Below are positions 31,001 through 40,814 of a stretch of 64,000 nucleotides of DNA, piece after piece. The DNA is taken from assembly GCF_014191305.1 (NCBI RefSeq), contig NZ_JACHWJ010000001.1, positions 992,001-1,056,000 of the forward strand. Direction: 5' to 3'. How positions within the stretch are numbered: position 1 is the stretch's first letter; each line of letters begins with the position of its first letter. Position numbers and translations under genes: made by a program. This DNA is from Pseudoclavibacter helvolus. Lineage in GTDB: Bacteria > Actinomycetota > Actinomycetes > Actinomycetales > Microbacteriaceae. Below the pieces are notes generated by a model. That model was not told the DNA's origin. It searched no databases and saw only the letters and a list, made by a program, of their open reading frames with translations.

Positions 31001-32083
31001 CTACTTCTTGCGTGACGCGCGTGGGAGCTCCTTCACGAGCGGGAACTCGCCGGTCGGCTTCTCCCCCTCGTCGTAGAGCTTGCTCGGTGAGCCGACGATC
31101 TTCCTGTCAGCTTCGTGGGCGACGCTCTCGTCCTTCGACGGGTAATCGAACTGCGAGAGCACGTAACGCATGGCCTCGAGCCTGGCTCGCTTCTTGTCGT
31201 TGGACTTGACAACGGTCCACGGGGACTCCGCCGTGTCCGTGTAGAAGAACATGGCCTCTTTGGCTTCGCTGTACTCGTCCCACTTGTCCAGCGAGGCGAG
31301 GTCGGTCGGACTGAGCTTCCACTGGCGAACCGGGTCATCGCGGCGAGCAGCGAAGCGCGCGAGCTGCTCGGCCCGCCCGACGGAGAACCAGAACTTGATG
31401 ATCGTGGTGCCCGAGTTGACGAGCATCCGCTCGAACTCCGGCGCCGAGCGCGTGAACTCGAGGTATTCCGTTGGAGTGCAGTAGCCCATGACTCGCTCGA
31501 CGCCCGCGCGGTTGTACCAGGAGCGGTCGAGCAGCACGATCTCACCGCCGGACGGCAAGTGTTCGACGTAGCGCTGGAAGTACCACTGCGTCTGCTCCTT
31601 CTCCGTCGGCTTCTCGAGCGCCACAGTGCGTGCGCCACGGGGATTGAGGTGCTCCATGAACCGCTTGATGGCGCCGCCCTTGCCCGCCGCGTCACGTCCC
31701 TCGAAGATGATGACGACCTTCTGGCCCGTCTCCTTGACCCAGGTCTGGAGCTTCAGCAGCTCGATCTGCAACGCACGTTTCTGCTTCTCGTAGTCCTTGC
31801 GAGGGAGCTTCGTGTCGTAGGGGTAGCCGTGGCGCCAAGCTTCCCCGAGCGGATCTTCGTCTCGCAGCTCGGCGAGCTCGTCGACCTCTGGGGTCATGTC
31901 GGGGATGCCGGCGCGGTTGAGCCGGTACGCCGTCTGTGTTGCCGCGGCCGGCTTTCGAGTGCGACCCGAAGCGCCTGAGACCGACTTGCCCGCATCGACG
32001 AGAGCATCGTCGCCCTCGGTCGCGGCCTTCGCCTGGCCCTTGGTTTCGGTCTGCTGCTTCGCTGGAGTTCTAGGGGCTGCCAT
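31001..32083 (-). CDS. ppk2: Polyphosphate kinase 2 family protein
   Basis: 360-residue P-loop kinase interconverting polyphosphate and nucleoside di/triphosphates. Walker A EGRDAAGKGGAIK (Lys135), Walker B VLLDRSWYNRAGVERVMGY, and the lid Arg-rich segment ARRDDPVRQWKLSPTDL are typical of one-domain PPK2. The first 55 residues are a low-complexity Ala/Thr/Lys extension. ATG 32083. It lies between rpsO and pnp, isolated by terminators on both sides, so it is likely an independent unit inserted in a usually adjacent pair. Confidence 0.95.
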   Translation of the reverse strand: MAAPRTPAKQQTETKGQAKAATEGDDALVDAGKSVSGASGRTRKPAAATQTAYRLNRAGIPDMTPEVDELAELRDEDPLGEAWRHGYPYDTKLPRKDYEKQKRALQIELLKLQTWVKETGQKVVIIFEGRDAAGKGGAIKRFMEHLNPRGARTVALEKPTEKEQTQWYFQRYVEHLPSGGEIVLLDRSWYNRAGVERVMGYCTPTEYLEFTRSAPEFERMLVNSGTTIIKFWFSVGRAEQLARFAARRDDPVRQWKLSPTDLASLDKWDEYSEAKEAMFFYTDTAESPWTVVKSNDKKRARLEAMRYVLSQFDYPSKDESVAHEADRKIVGSPSKLYDEGEKPTGEFPLVKELPRASRKK

Positions 32084-32156
32084 GCCAACAGCCTAGCGGC
32101 GGCCAAGCACCGCGAGAGGGAGTTCTCGGAGCAGTTCGTGCCGTTTCGCGCACGAA

Positions 32157-32185
32157 AAGAGCCCCTGCCGATGGCAGGGGCTCTT
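32157..32185 (-). terminator. Terminator of rpsO
   Basis: Perfect 13-bp stem AAGAGCCCCTGCC / GGCAGGGGCTCTT with a three-base loop, followed on the minus strand by two further T residues (four T in total), 13 bases after the rpsO stop. A textbook intrinsic terminator. Confidence 0.9.
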
Positions 32186-32197
32186 CGCAGAAAGTGC

Positions 32198-32467
32198 TTA
32201 GCGGCGAAGGCCGAGTCGCTCGATGAGCGAACGGTAACGCGCGATGTCGACGTCGGCGAGGTAGCCGAGCAGACGACGACGCTGACCCACAAGCAGGAGG
32301 AGACCACGACGCGAGTGGTGGTCGTGCTTGTGCTCCTTGAGGTGCTCGGTGAGCTCCTTGATTCGCGTGGTGAGGATGGCAACCTGAACTTCAGGGGAGC
32401 CAGTGTCACCCGGGTGCGTTGCGTACTCTTCGATGATGGCCTTCTTGCCCTCAGCGCTTAGTGCCAT
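32198..32467 (-). CDS. rpsO: 30S ribosomal protein S15
   Basis: 89-residue primary 16S rRNA-binding protein. The whole family is recognisable: [51 protein letters not shown] (landmarks [12 protein letters not shown]) and [24 protein letters not shown]. The frame is open 14 codons upstream, but ATG 32467 is the family start. Flanked by its own leader structure and a strong terminator, so it is probably monocistronic or the end of the PrsW-FKBP transcript. Confidence 0.98.
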   Translation of the reverse strand: MALSAEGKKAIIEEYATHPGDTGSPEVQVAILTTRIKELTEHLKEHKHDHHSRRGLLLLVGQRRRLLGYLADVDIARYRSLIERLGLRR

Positions 32468-32481
32468 TGACAGACCCCCTT

Positions 32482-32565
32482 CTCTTTCGTTGCGCGGCGC
32501 TCGGCACACAGCGTGCGAGCTCTCTTCATCCGCGGCCGTTTCACGGCAACCGAAAGAGCATAGCA
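32482..32565 (-). promoter_or_regulatory. Candidate S15 autoregulatory leader and extended -10 promoter
   Basis: Three helices nest between the FKBP and rpsO genes. P1: CTCTTTCGGTTG (32558-32547) with CAACGAAAGAG (32492-32482), one bulged base. P2: GCCGT-GAA-ACGGC (32547-32535). P3: GCTCG+CAC paired with GTG+CGAGC, one bulge (32520-32499). Together they form a three-way junction 14 bases upstream of the rpsO ATG, the type of fold S15 binds. An extended -10 (TGCTATGCT, 32565-32557) overlaps the 5' arm of P1, so either the promoter call or the full P1 helix must be wrong, unless the leader is read from upstream. Confidence 0.5.
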
Positions 32566-32576
32566 GGTTTCGGGGC

Positions 32577-32951
32577 TCAGCTCACGCCAAGCAGGTCGAT
32601 GATGAAGACCAGGGTCTTGCCGGAGAGCGGGTGTCCCCCGCCTGCGGCACCGTACGCGAGGTGAGGAGGCAGGACGAGCTTGCGGCGTCCGCCTACCTGC
32701 ATGCCGGGGATGCCCTCCTGCCAGCCGCGCACGAGAGCCTTCAGGGGGAAGTTGACCGACTCGCCGCGGTTCCAAGAGGAGTCGAACTCCTCGCCCGACT
32801 CGAACTCGACGCCGAGGTAGTGCACGTCGACCGTCGAGGACGGCTCCGCCACTGCCCCGTCGCCCACGATGATGTCTTCGATGACCAGCTCTGCTGGTGC
32901 TTCCCCGCCCGGGAAGTCGACTTCTGGCTTTGTGCGATCAGTATTCGTCAT
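32577..32951 (-). CDS. FKBP-type peptidyl-prolyl cis-trans isomerase
   Basis: 124 residues, one FKBP domain: [46 protein letters not shown] (landmarks GMQVGGRR and LAYG) and [12 protein letters not shown]. No signal peptide, so cytoplasmic. Starts three bases after the stop of the downstream-most PrsW gene, so it is part of the prsW-prsW-fkbp unit. Confidence 0.95.
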   Translation of the reverse strand: MTNTDRTKPEVDFPGGEAPAELVIEDIIVGDGAVAEPSSTVDVHYLGVEFESGEEFDSSWNRGESVNFPLKALVRGWQEGIPGMQVGGRRKLVLPPHLAYGAAGGGHPLSGKTLVFIIDLLGVS

Positions 32952-32954
32952 GTC

Positions 32955-34199
32955 CTACATCCAAGCGCCGGACCCTGGACGAGTCCCGGATGACGCGCCG
33001 TGCGGCTGCGCCTGAGCCTGGATCAGCTCTCCGCGAAGCTCGCCGAGGTGCCGCAGCAGGAGCCTCTCGTCGAGCAGCTTGCTCGTGCGATTCGGGTCGA
33101 GCACAACCTGGTGGCGGACGCTCGCGAGTCGCGTCGACTCCGTGATGAAGTCGCGCATCGCCTTGTCCGCACGCTTGCCGGATCTGCGTGCCCAGGCGCG
33201 GGCACTCGAGCGGCCCCTCATAGTCGAGAGCATGCGGATCTCGGCCTGCGAGTACCAGCCGACTGCCGCGTACTCTGAGAGTCGCTCGACGATGATCTTG
33301 GCGTCCTGCCTTCGCAGCAGGAAGATCGCCACAACCCAGGCGATGAAGATCGGCACCATCACGAGCGCGAAGAAGCCGATGAGCCCGAGGATGCCCGCCG
33401 ACTCCTGTACAAGACTCGAGCCGACGTTCCACAGCGCGTGGAGCCCCATGGCGGGAATGAGGCCGATGGCGAAGCCGCCGAGCGCCGACCCCCAGCCTCC
33501 CCTTCGAGCCCCGATGCCCATACCGATCCCCGTGAGCGAGACGCACATAGGGTGCAGGAGCGGCAGGGCGATGCCACGGATGAAGTACTGCGCGACGAAA
33601 CCGCCGACGCCCGCCTCCTGCCACATCGAGGAGAAGTACAGGATGTTCTCGGTGAAGGCGAAGCCAGCGCCGAGCAAGGCCCCGTAGACGAGGCCGTCCG
33701 TCGGGCCGTTGAAGTGCCTGCGCGCGACCGCGTAGATGACGACGAGGCCGAGGCCCTTCCAGATCTCCTCACCAACCGGCGCCTCGACGAATGGCCCCCA
33801 CCAGGCGGGCAAGGCGCCTGGCAGGAGGAACTCTCGGAGGAAGCCAGTGAGGAGCGCCCCGCCGACGGCGATGCCACCGCCCCAGAACACCGCGCCGATG
33901 AGCAGGGTGCGCGGCTCTGGCTCCCAGCGGTCGATGAGCCAGACGACCATCCAGACGACGAACAGCGGAACGAGGGCCGCGAGTACGCTGCCGAGCAACA
34001 CGACGTCGCTGCTACCGAGGTAGGCGAGGAAAAGCACAACGGCGATGATGAGGGCCGCGAGGCACATGACCACGATGGTGGTGATGCGCATCGCGAGCTC
34101 GCCACGCGTCGGCGGCTGCGGAATGACGAACTGAGGGTCGATCTGGCGCTGCGCGCCGGGCGAGCCCCACTGCTGCTGGGGGTGTTGCGGGGTGCTCAA
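32955..34199 (-). CDS. PrsW-family intramembrane metalloprotease (copy 1)
   Basis: 414 residues with about eight membrane helices. PrsW (peptidase family M82) signature: Glu144-Glu145-x-x-Lys148 (GEEIWKG), His162 and Asp168 (RHFNGPTDGLVYGA) and Glu184 (AGFAFTENILYF). The C-terminal 100 residues are a soluble charged domain (ISKR-rich helices ending DPNRTSKLLDERLLLR). In Bacillus PrsW cleaves an anti-sigma factor; the substrate here is unknown. Overlaps its upstream paralogue by four bases. Confidence 0.9.
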   Translation of the reverse strand: MSTPQHPQQQWGSPGAQRQIDPQFVIPQPPTRGELAMRITTIVVMCLAALIIAVVLFLAYLGSSDVVLLGSVLAALVPLFVVWMVVWLIDRWEPEPRTLLIGAVFWGGGIAVGGALLTGFLREFLLPGALPAWWGPFVEAPVGEEIWKGLGLVVIYAVARRHFNGPTDGLVYGALLGAGFAFTENILYFSSMWQEAGVGGFVAQYFIRGIALPLLHPMCVSLTGIGMGIGARRGGWGSALGGFAIGLIPAMGLHALWNVGSSLVQESAGILGLIGFFALVMVPIFIAWVVAIFLLRRQDAKIIVERLSEYAAVGWYSQAEIRMLSTMRGRSSARAWARRSGKRADKAMRDFITESTRLASVRHQVVLDPNRTSKLLDERLLLRHLGELRGELIQAQAQPHGASSGTRPGSGAWM

Positions 34200-35374
34200 G
34201 AGGCCGCCTTTGCGCCGGCCACGCCGAAGGCCGCGAGCTGCGAGCGGTGCTCCTTGACTCGGTCGAGCATCCGCTTCTCCACGACCCGACGGTTCGGGTC
34301 TCGCTTGTTGACCCTGGCGTGCTCGCGCGCGAAGGCGAGGCGGGACGCGTCCTGGACGAACCCTCGCATGGCGCGATCGGCCTCAGGGCTCACCGACTTC
34401 GCCCACGCGAAGGCCTGCTCGCGCGCGCTCCAGTCGCCGATCATGGCGACCTCGGAGGTGGTGAACCACCCAGCATCCGCGTACTCCCCGAGGCGGTCGA
34501 CGATGATCAGCCGATCGCGATCGTGGAGCTTGACGAGGAACCATGCGAGCAGCAGGAAGATCGGCAGCTGCACGACGAGGTAGAAAATGAGCCAGCCGAA
34601 CTGGTTGCTCGGGTCGACGCCGAGCAGGGGCAGGATGAGGAGGCTTCCGCCGTTCCAGAAGGCGTGCGCAAGGATAGCGATGACGAGCCCGCCGAGCCCC
34701 ATCACGATGGGCCGGAGCCAGCCGCCTCTACGCGCTCCCCAACCGATGGCCATTCCGGTGATTCCGGTGAAGAGCGCGTGGGCGAACGGCGAGAGGATGC
34801 CGCGCACGATGAACGTGGAGGCGAAGCCCGCTGCCGACTCAGCGGCCTGCGAGAAGTAGATGATGTTCTCCGTGAAGGCGAACCCCGCGCCGATGACGGC
34901 CGCGTAGCTGAAGCCGTCGAGCGGGCTGTCGAAGTGTCGCCTCGCGAAGATGAGGATGAGGAAGAGGCCGACCGCCTTGATGGACTCCTCGGAGATCGGC
35001 GCCTGGATCAGCACGGAGAACTTGCTGACGTCTCCCTCTGTCGAGAGGTAGGAGCGCGCCACGTCGAGCATCATGCCGCCCGTCACGAGAGTGCCGACCA
35101 CCGAGGCGCCCGCGCCCCAGAACAGCCCGAAGGCGAGCACGATCCGCGGCTCTGGCTCCCAGCGGTCGAGCCACCACACGGCCGCGAGCACCAGCCCAAG
35201 AGGGACAAGCGCGGGAATCGCCATCGTGAGAGCCGCGAAGCGGAGCTCGCTGAACAGCCAGGCGACCACGCCGACCGAGAGCAGGACGGCGAAGCCGAGC
35301 AGGAGAAGCCACGTGAGCCTGCCCCGCGTCAGCCTTCGACGCCTCTTCGGCGCGACTGACGTGGCACTGCTCAT
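34196..35374 (-). CDS. PrsW-family intramembrane metalloprotease (copy 2)
   Basis: 392-residue paralogue of the gene below it with the same motifs in the same order: RWEPEPR after helix 2, Glu129-Glu130-x-x-Lys133 (SEESIKA), His147, Asp153 (RHFDSPLDGFSYAA), Glu169 (AGFAFTENIIYFS), and a similar soluble C-terminal tail (DPNRRVVEKRML). It is the first gene of the unit. A TATGCT -10-like box (35478-35473) with a TGG extension lies about 100 bases upstream. Confidence 0.9.
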   Translation of the reverse strand: MSSATSVAPKRRRRLTRGRLTWLLLLGFAVLLSVGVVAWLFSELRFAALTMAIPALVPLGLVLAAVWWLDRWEPEPRIVLAFGLFWGAGASVVGTLVTGGMMLDVARSYLSTEGDVSKFSVLIQAPISEESIKAVGLFLILIFARRHFDSPLDGFSYAAVIGAGFAFTENIIYFSQAAESAAGFASTFIVRGILSPFAHALFTGITGMAIGWGARRGGWLRPIVMGLGGLVIAILAHAFWNGGSLLILPLLGVDPSNQFGWLIFYLVVQLPIFLLLAWFLVKLHDRDRLIIVDRLGEYADAGWFTTSEVAMIGDWSAREQAFAWAKSVSPEADRAMRGFVQDASRLAFAREHARVNKRDPNRRVVEKRMLDRVKEHRSQLAAFGVAGAKAAS

Positions 35375-35472
35375 GGATGTTCCTCCGTGCGTTGGGGGTT
35401 GTGGTGTCCGGATCAGGAGCTACCGGCCGAGGGCGCGCGCGGGTCACCCCGCCTCGTCGGCACGCTGCGGTC

Positions 35473-35478
35473 AGCATA
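35473..35478 (-). promoter_or_regulatory. -10 box upstream of the PrsW operon
   Basis: TATGCT preceded by TTGGC on the minus strand, in the 170-base divergent gap. The -35 partner is weak (TTCGCC at a 19-base spacing). Suggests a leader of roughly 90 bases. On the plus strand the same gap has TAGATT (35532-35537) seven bases before the coiled-coil gene ATG. Confidence 0.4.
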
Positions 35479-35544
35479 GCCAAGCGAACGCGCGTGAGGC
35501 GAACGACCAGTCGCCCGTGCCAAGCGCACGGTAGATTGGGGGGC

Positions 35545-36021
35545 ATGATGCGTCTCGGATTCCTTCTCGGTGCCACTGTCGGCTTTATTGCTGGAATCAG
35601 CACGAGTCGAGTGCATGCGGAAGAGGTCGCGAAGGACATAGGTGGTAAGTCGAAGGCCTTCGCCGAGCGGATGACCGTCTCTGCCGAAGACCTGCGTCGA
35701 CGAAGCGACATCCAGCTCGAGGACATGCGACGTCGCGTCGACGAGCAGCTTGATGACATGCGCAAGCGTGTTGACGACGGCTTCGACGACGTCAAGCGGC
35801 GCGTCGAGGAAGAGGTCGAGAAGAGCATCGAGTCCCAGGTGCAGACGCTCGTTCGAGCCGGGCAGGCGCGTGAGGACGTGCTCGAGACCTTCGAGGACGA
35901 CGACGCGGACGCCATGGTCTCCCCCAACGAGACCGCCGCGCCACGCCACGCAGCTCAGCTCGACGGCGAGACGCTGGACGACGGCCAGGCTTCGGAGCCA
36001 GGCGACAAGCACTCCAGCTAG
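35545..36021 (+). CDS. Membrane-anchored coiled-coil protein with 11-residue repeats
   Basis: 158 residues, no family recognised. An N-terminal hydrophobic helix (LGFLLGATVGFIAGIS) resembles a YtxH-type anchor. Residues 49-92 are four consecutive 11-residue units of pattern D-[LMV]-R/K-R/K-R-x-[DE]-x-x-[LFV]-[DE] (for example DMRRRVDEQLD, DMRKRVDDGFD), then a further helix and an acidic tail. Eleven-residue periodicity predicts a long amphipathic or right-handed coiled-coil helix. ATG 35545 (35548 equally possible) follows TAGATT at leaderless spacing, with a G-run that could also act as a ribosome-binding site. Confidence 0.82.
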   Translation: MMRLGFLLGATVGFIAGISTSRVHAEEVAKDIGGKSKAFAERMTVSAEDLRRRSDIQLEDMRRRVDEQLDDMRKRVDDGFDDVKRRVEEEVEKSIESQVQTLVRAGQAREDVLETFEDDDADAMVSPNETAAPRHAAQLDGETLDDGQASEPGDKHSS

Positions 36022-36042
36022 CTCGCTTCAGCTCACAGACGG

Positions 36043-36082
36043 GATCGGCCCGGTTGGTGCACTTGCACCAACCGGGCCGATC
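36043..36082. terminator. Bidirectional terminator
   Basis: Perfect 19-bp arms (36043-36061 and 36064-36082) around a two-base spacer, midway between the convergent coiled-coil gene and aspA. The stem would serve both transcripts. Confidence 0.88.
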
Positions 36083-36114
36083 TGCTGTGGAGTCGCTCGC
36101 GGCTCCTGCCGACG

Positions 36115-37611
<1,497 letters not shown>

Positions 37612-37662
37612 GACCTGATGGTCCTCCAACTTCGTCGTCTGAGTTCCCGCGCTGACCTCAGC

Positions 37663-39819
37663 CTACTGCCGGCGCACACCCCGGATCGCCGCTTCAAGGA
37701 GACTCGCCAGGGCATCCACCTGGATGCTGTCAGCGGACTGCTCGCCCGTGTCGATTCCTTCGAGAGCCCGCAGCGCGAGCCCCTGCTTGTCATCGATGAG
37801 CTCGGCGATGCGCGCGTCGATCGTCTGCGCGGCGACGATGCGCCACGCCGTGACAGGCTCCACCTGCCCGATGCGGTGCACTCGGTCGATAGCTTGCGTC
37901 TGCTCCGCCGCAGTCCAGCTGAGCTCAGCGAGTACGACGTCTGATGCCGCCTGCAGGTTCAGGCCAACACCCGCCGCGAGGAGCGAGCAGACGACAACCT
38001 GCACACTCGGGTCGTTTTGGAACGCGTCGATGGCGGCCTGGCGTGCGGCCGGCGTCTGGTCGCCCCGGATGGAGACCGAGGAGATCTCGTTCTCAGCGAA
38101 GGTTCGCTCCGCCGCGTCCATGACCTCGATGTGCTTGGCGAAGAACACGACCTTGCCGGCCGAGCGTGCGATCTGCCCGGCGTATTCCGCCGCAAGGCGC
38201 GCCTTCGCCGCGCCGATCGTGCGCAGCATCGTGAAGATGCTTGCCCCCGTCGACGAAGCCTTCGACTCTTCGACTTCCTGTCGTGCGATCATCCTGACCC
38301 GCTCGAGGTCGACGATGCCTGGCTCGAGGCCCGCGGCAGAAGCCATGCGCCGGTAACGTTCGAGCAGACGCGAGACGAGCGCCGCTTCGGCTGCGCGGAT
38401 GCTCCTGCCCTCGTCGGAGTCGAGCTCGACGGGCATGTCGACAACTCGCTTGGCTGGCAGGTCGGCGGCGACATCGATCTTGCGCCTGCGGACGATTCCG
38501 AGATCGATGACGGCCTGCCGAGCAGCTGCGAGGAACCCTGGGTCGCTCGGCACGAGCCCCGTCTCATCGAGGCGGTCGAGCAGCAGCTGCGATGGCCGGT
38601 CACCCTCGAGCCAGCCGAGGAACTGCCAGATCGCCTTGAAGTCATCGACGTCGTTGATGAGCGGCGTTCCGGTCAGCGCCATGAGCAGCGGGTCGGCGCC
38701 GGGAACCCGAGCGCGGATGCTGTTCGCGAGCTGCATGACGAGCCGCGACCGCTGCGACTGCAGGTTTTTGATGAAGTGAGCCTCGTCGAGGACCATGCCC
38801 TCGAAGCCGAGCGACGTGAGCCAGCCGAGGTGGCGGTCGAGGATCTCGTAGTTCACGATGAAGACGTCGGCGAAGGCGTCGATACCCTGCCCGTCACCGG
38901 AGATGACTGTGACGCGGCGGTTCGGTGTCCAGCGCTGGACCTCACGGGCCCAGTTCGTCTTCACGACGTTCGGGACGACGCAGAGCAGCGGGTACGCGTC
39001 GGCAACCGAGGCGGCGAGCAGCGCCTGCGCGGTCTTACCGAGCCCGGGCTCGTCGGCCAGCAGATAAGTCCTGTGTCCATCCGCGACGCTCGCGAGGAGC
39101 CTCGCCTGGTGGTCCATGAGTTCTTGTCCTGGCGGGGAGATTCGGTCCCAGCGAGGCGCCGGGGGCAGCTCCATCGAGGCGGCGTTGCCGCCCGCGCCGG
39201 TCTCGAACGCGCGAAGGAGTGGCCCGAGCAGCTCCCAGTTCGAGAGCCGCGAGTAGTGGGGAGTCGTGGTGTTGACGTTCGTAAGCACTGGCGCGAGGAA
39301 CGGGTTCGAGCGCGTGCGCGCTTTCACCGATCCCGGCAGCACCTGCCGCTGGGCGATCTCAGGCGGGAGCTTCTCTGCCTGAGCCTCTGGCTCGGGCTGG
39401 TCATCGACGACCATCTCGATTCCACCGGCGAAGAGCATCTGCTTGCGCAGTGCCTTGGCGGCCTCGCTGACCGGCGCCCCCGGCTCGAGCAGACTGATGA
39501 GCGAGGTGTCGCGAGCCGCGGTCTTGGCGAGAATCGAGGCGAGACCATCGAGTCGCTTGAGCGCCTCGGCCCTGTCGTGCTCACTGAGTTCCGTCGATTC
39601 CTTGGTCTTCGCGCGTTCCTCACGCATGAGGAGCGCGATCACCTGGAACTTCGTGCGGTTCGACGGCGAGACCTTGCCTCGCTGCGCCGAGGCCTCGACC
39701 TCTCTCGCCGCTTTCGCGAGCTGAGGGATGACACCGGTGTTGTCGACCGGTTTGCGGTGGCGTGGCGCCGTGTGAACGCCGGCGCGACCGCCAGCTTGGG
39801 CGCGTGTCCTACGAGACAT
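37663..39819 (-). CDS. SNF2-family DEAD/DEAH helicase
   Basis: 718-residue superfamily 2 ATPase. The first 220 residues are charged helical sequence without a recognised domain. Helicase motifs: I ADEPGLGKTAQALL (259-263), II LDEAHFIKN (DEAH 345-348), III ALTGTPLIND, and the C-terminal lobe with VVFFAKHIEVMDAAE, VCSLLAAGVGLNLQAA and VI QTQAIDRVHRIGQ. SNF2 proteins translocate on double-stranded DNA and remodel protein-DNA complexes. ATG 39819 has AGGAGG four bases upstream; the frame's earlier part is non-coding. No restriction or phage-defence partner is adjacent, so its role is open. Confidence 0.93.
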   Translation of the reverse strand: MSRRTRAQAGGRAGVHTAPRHRKPVDNTGVIPQLAKAAREVEASAQRGKVSPSNRTKFQVIALLMREERAKTKESTELSEHDRAEALKRLDGLASILAKTAARDTSLISLLEPGAPVSEAAKALRKQMLFAGGIEMVVDDQPEPEAQAEKLPPEIAQRQVLPGSVKARTRSNPFLAPVLTNVNTTTPHYSRLSNWELLGPLLRAFETGAGGNAASMELPPAPRWDRISPPGQELMDHQARLLASVADGHRTYLLADEPGLGKTAQALLAASVADAYPLLCVVPNVVKTNWAREVQRWTPNRRVTVISGDGQGIDAFADVFIVNYEILDRHLGWLTSLGFEGMVLDEAHFIKNLQSQRSRLVMQLANSIRARVPGADPLLMALTGTPLINDVDDFKAIWQFLGWLEGDRPSQLLLDRLDETGLVPSDPGFLAAARQAVIDLGIVRRRKIDVAADLPAKRVVDMPVELDSDEGRSIRAAEAALVSRLLERYRRMASAAGLEPGIVDLERVRMIARQEVEESKASSTGASIFTMLRTIGAAKARLAAEYAGQIARSAGKVVFFAKHIEVMDAAERTFAENEISSVSIRGDQTPAARQAAIDAFQNDPSVQVVVCSLLAAGVGLNLQAASDVVLAELSWTAAEQTQAIDRVHRIGQVEPVTAWRIVAAQTIDARIAELIDDKQGLALRALEGIDTGEQSADSIQVDALASLLEAAIRGVRRQ

Positions 39820-40084
39820 GCCCCTCCTTATGCAACGTGGCAGGGATCGGGAAGTTGAGCCGGGCGGAGGTCGCAGCTTCGGCGCCGAACGCGGCGACCG
39901 GCAGTGAGGCGGGCGTCGGCCCACTCGAGTGACGAGCTCCCGGATGTCATGCAGGCCTCGAGGAGAGTTCAGATTCCCTCAGACACCAGCGCTCACAGTG
40001 TACGCCAGGCGACCCGAAGGTTTCGACTCGGGAACGACGTGTCGTTGACCGGCACATGCGCCGCGCGGGTGCGATAATCGTCGA

Positions 40085-40741
40085 GTGCCACAACGCCCCT
40101 TCCCAGATCCCGACCGGCCGTACTTCACGCCGTCGAAGCGGGTCGCAGGCGACTGGAGCGCTCACATCGCCACGACCCTCGACCGCACCGCCACGCTCCT
40201 CGCGGGCTTGACCCCGGAGCAATGGGAGACGCCGAGCAAGTGTGAGGGCTGGAGCGTTCGTGACGTTGCGGGGCACCTCGCCTGGCGCCTCGGCTCCCCC
40301 ACTTCATCGCTTGTCCGCGAGGCGTCTCGAGGGGTGCTCCGCAAGGGGCTGCGCGTCGACTCCTACCTCGACGAGGTCGCGAAGCGCGAGGGCGCTGCGC
40401 CTACGGACGAGCTCGTCGATCGCATCCGCAAGATCGCCGCGGCCAAGGTGGTCTCGCCCACCCGCGCTGGTATTTCCGAGCTTACGGAAGCAGTGGTCCA
40501 CACCTACGACATGACGGAGGCACTCGGCCTTCGCATCCGGCTGAGCCCTCGCTCCACGAGCGCTGTCGCGATCGTGCGTACGCGCGTTCCGCTGAGCTCC
40601 GCTGCCTCGCTCGCGAAGCGAAACCGTCTCCGTGCGACGGATGCGCGCTGGCAGATCGGCGACTCCGGCCCCATTCTCGAGGGCACAGCCGCACGTATCG
40701 TGCTCAGGCTCTTCGGGCGCAGCCTCGAACTCGACGGCTAG
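40085..40741 (+). CDS. Maleylpyruvate isomerase/mycothiol-dependent (MDMPI, DinB-like) enzyme
   Basis: 218 residues with an N-terminal MDMPI/DinB-like four-helix bundle. Putative metal ligands are in CEGWSVRDVAGHLAWRLG (His) and ELTEAVVHTYDM (Glu and His), the usual H-E-H set. TIGR03083/MDMPI proteins use mycothiol as cofactor in isomerase or S-transferase reactions; the specific reaction is unknown. Start GTG 40085. A GATAAT box lies six bases before it and TTGACC further upstream, but the 22-base spacing is too long for a clean promoter. The upstream gap (39820-40084) otherwise shows only a small palindrome at 40033-40046. Confidence 0.85.
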   Translation: MPQRPFPDPDRPYFTPSKRVAGDWSAHIATTLDRTATLLAGLTPEQWETPSKCEGWSVRDVAGHLAWRLGSPTSSLVREASRGVLRKGLRVDSYLDEVAKREGAAPTDELVDRIRKIAAAKVVSPTRAGISELTEAVVHTYDMTEALGLRIRLSPRSTSAVAIVRTRVPLSSAASLAKRNRLRATDARWQIGDSGPILEGTAARIVLRLFGRSLELDG

Positions 40742-40814
40742 TCCCCGACGCGCGCGGCCGCGCCTCGTCGGTTCACACGCGTGACGCTCGGTCATGCGAG
40801 TGACGCAGGGGCGT

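Noticed and set aside
38017-39858. 613-residue plus-strand open frame opposite the SNF2 gene
   Set aside because: Antisense shadow with no recognisable motif; the SNF2 helicase motifs are on the minus strand.
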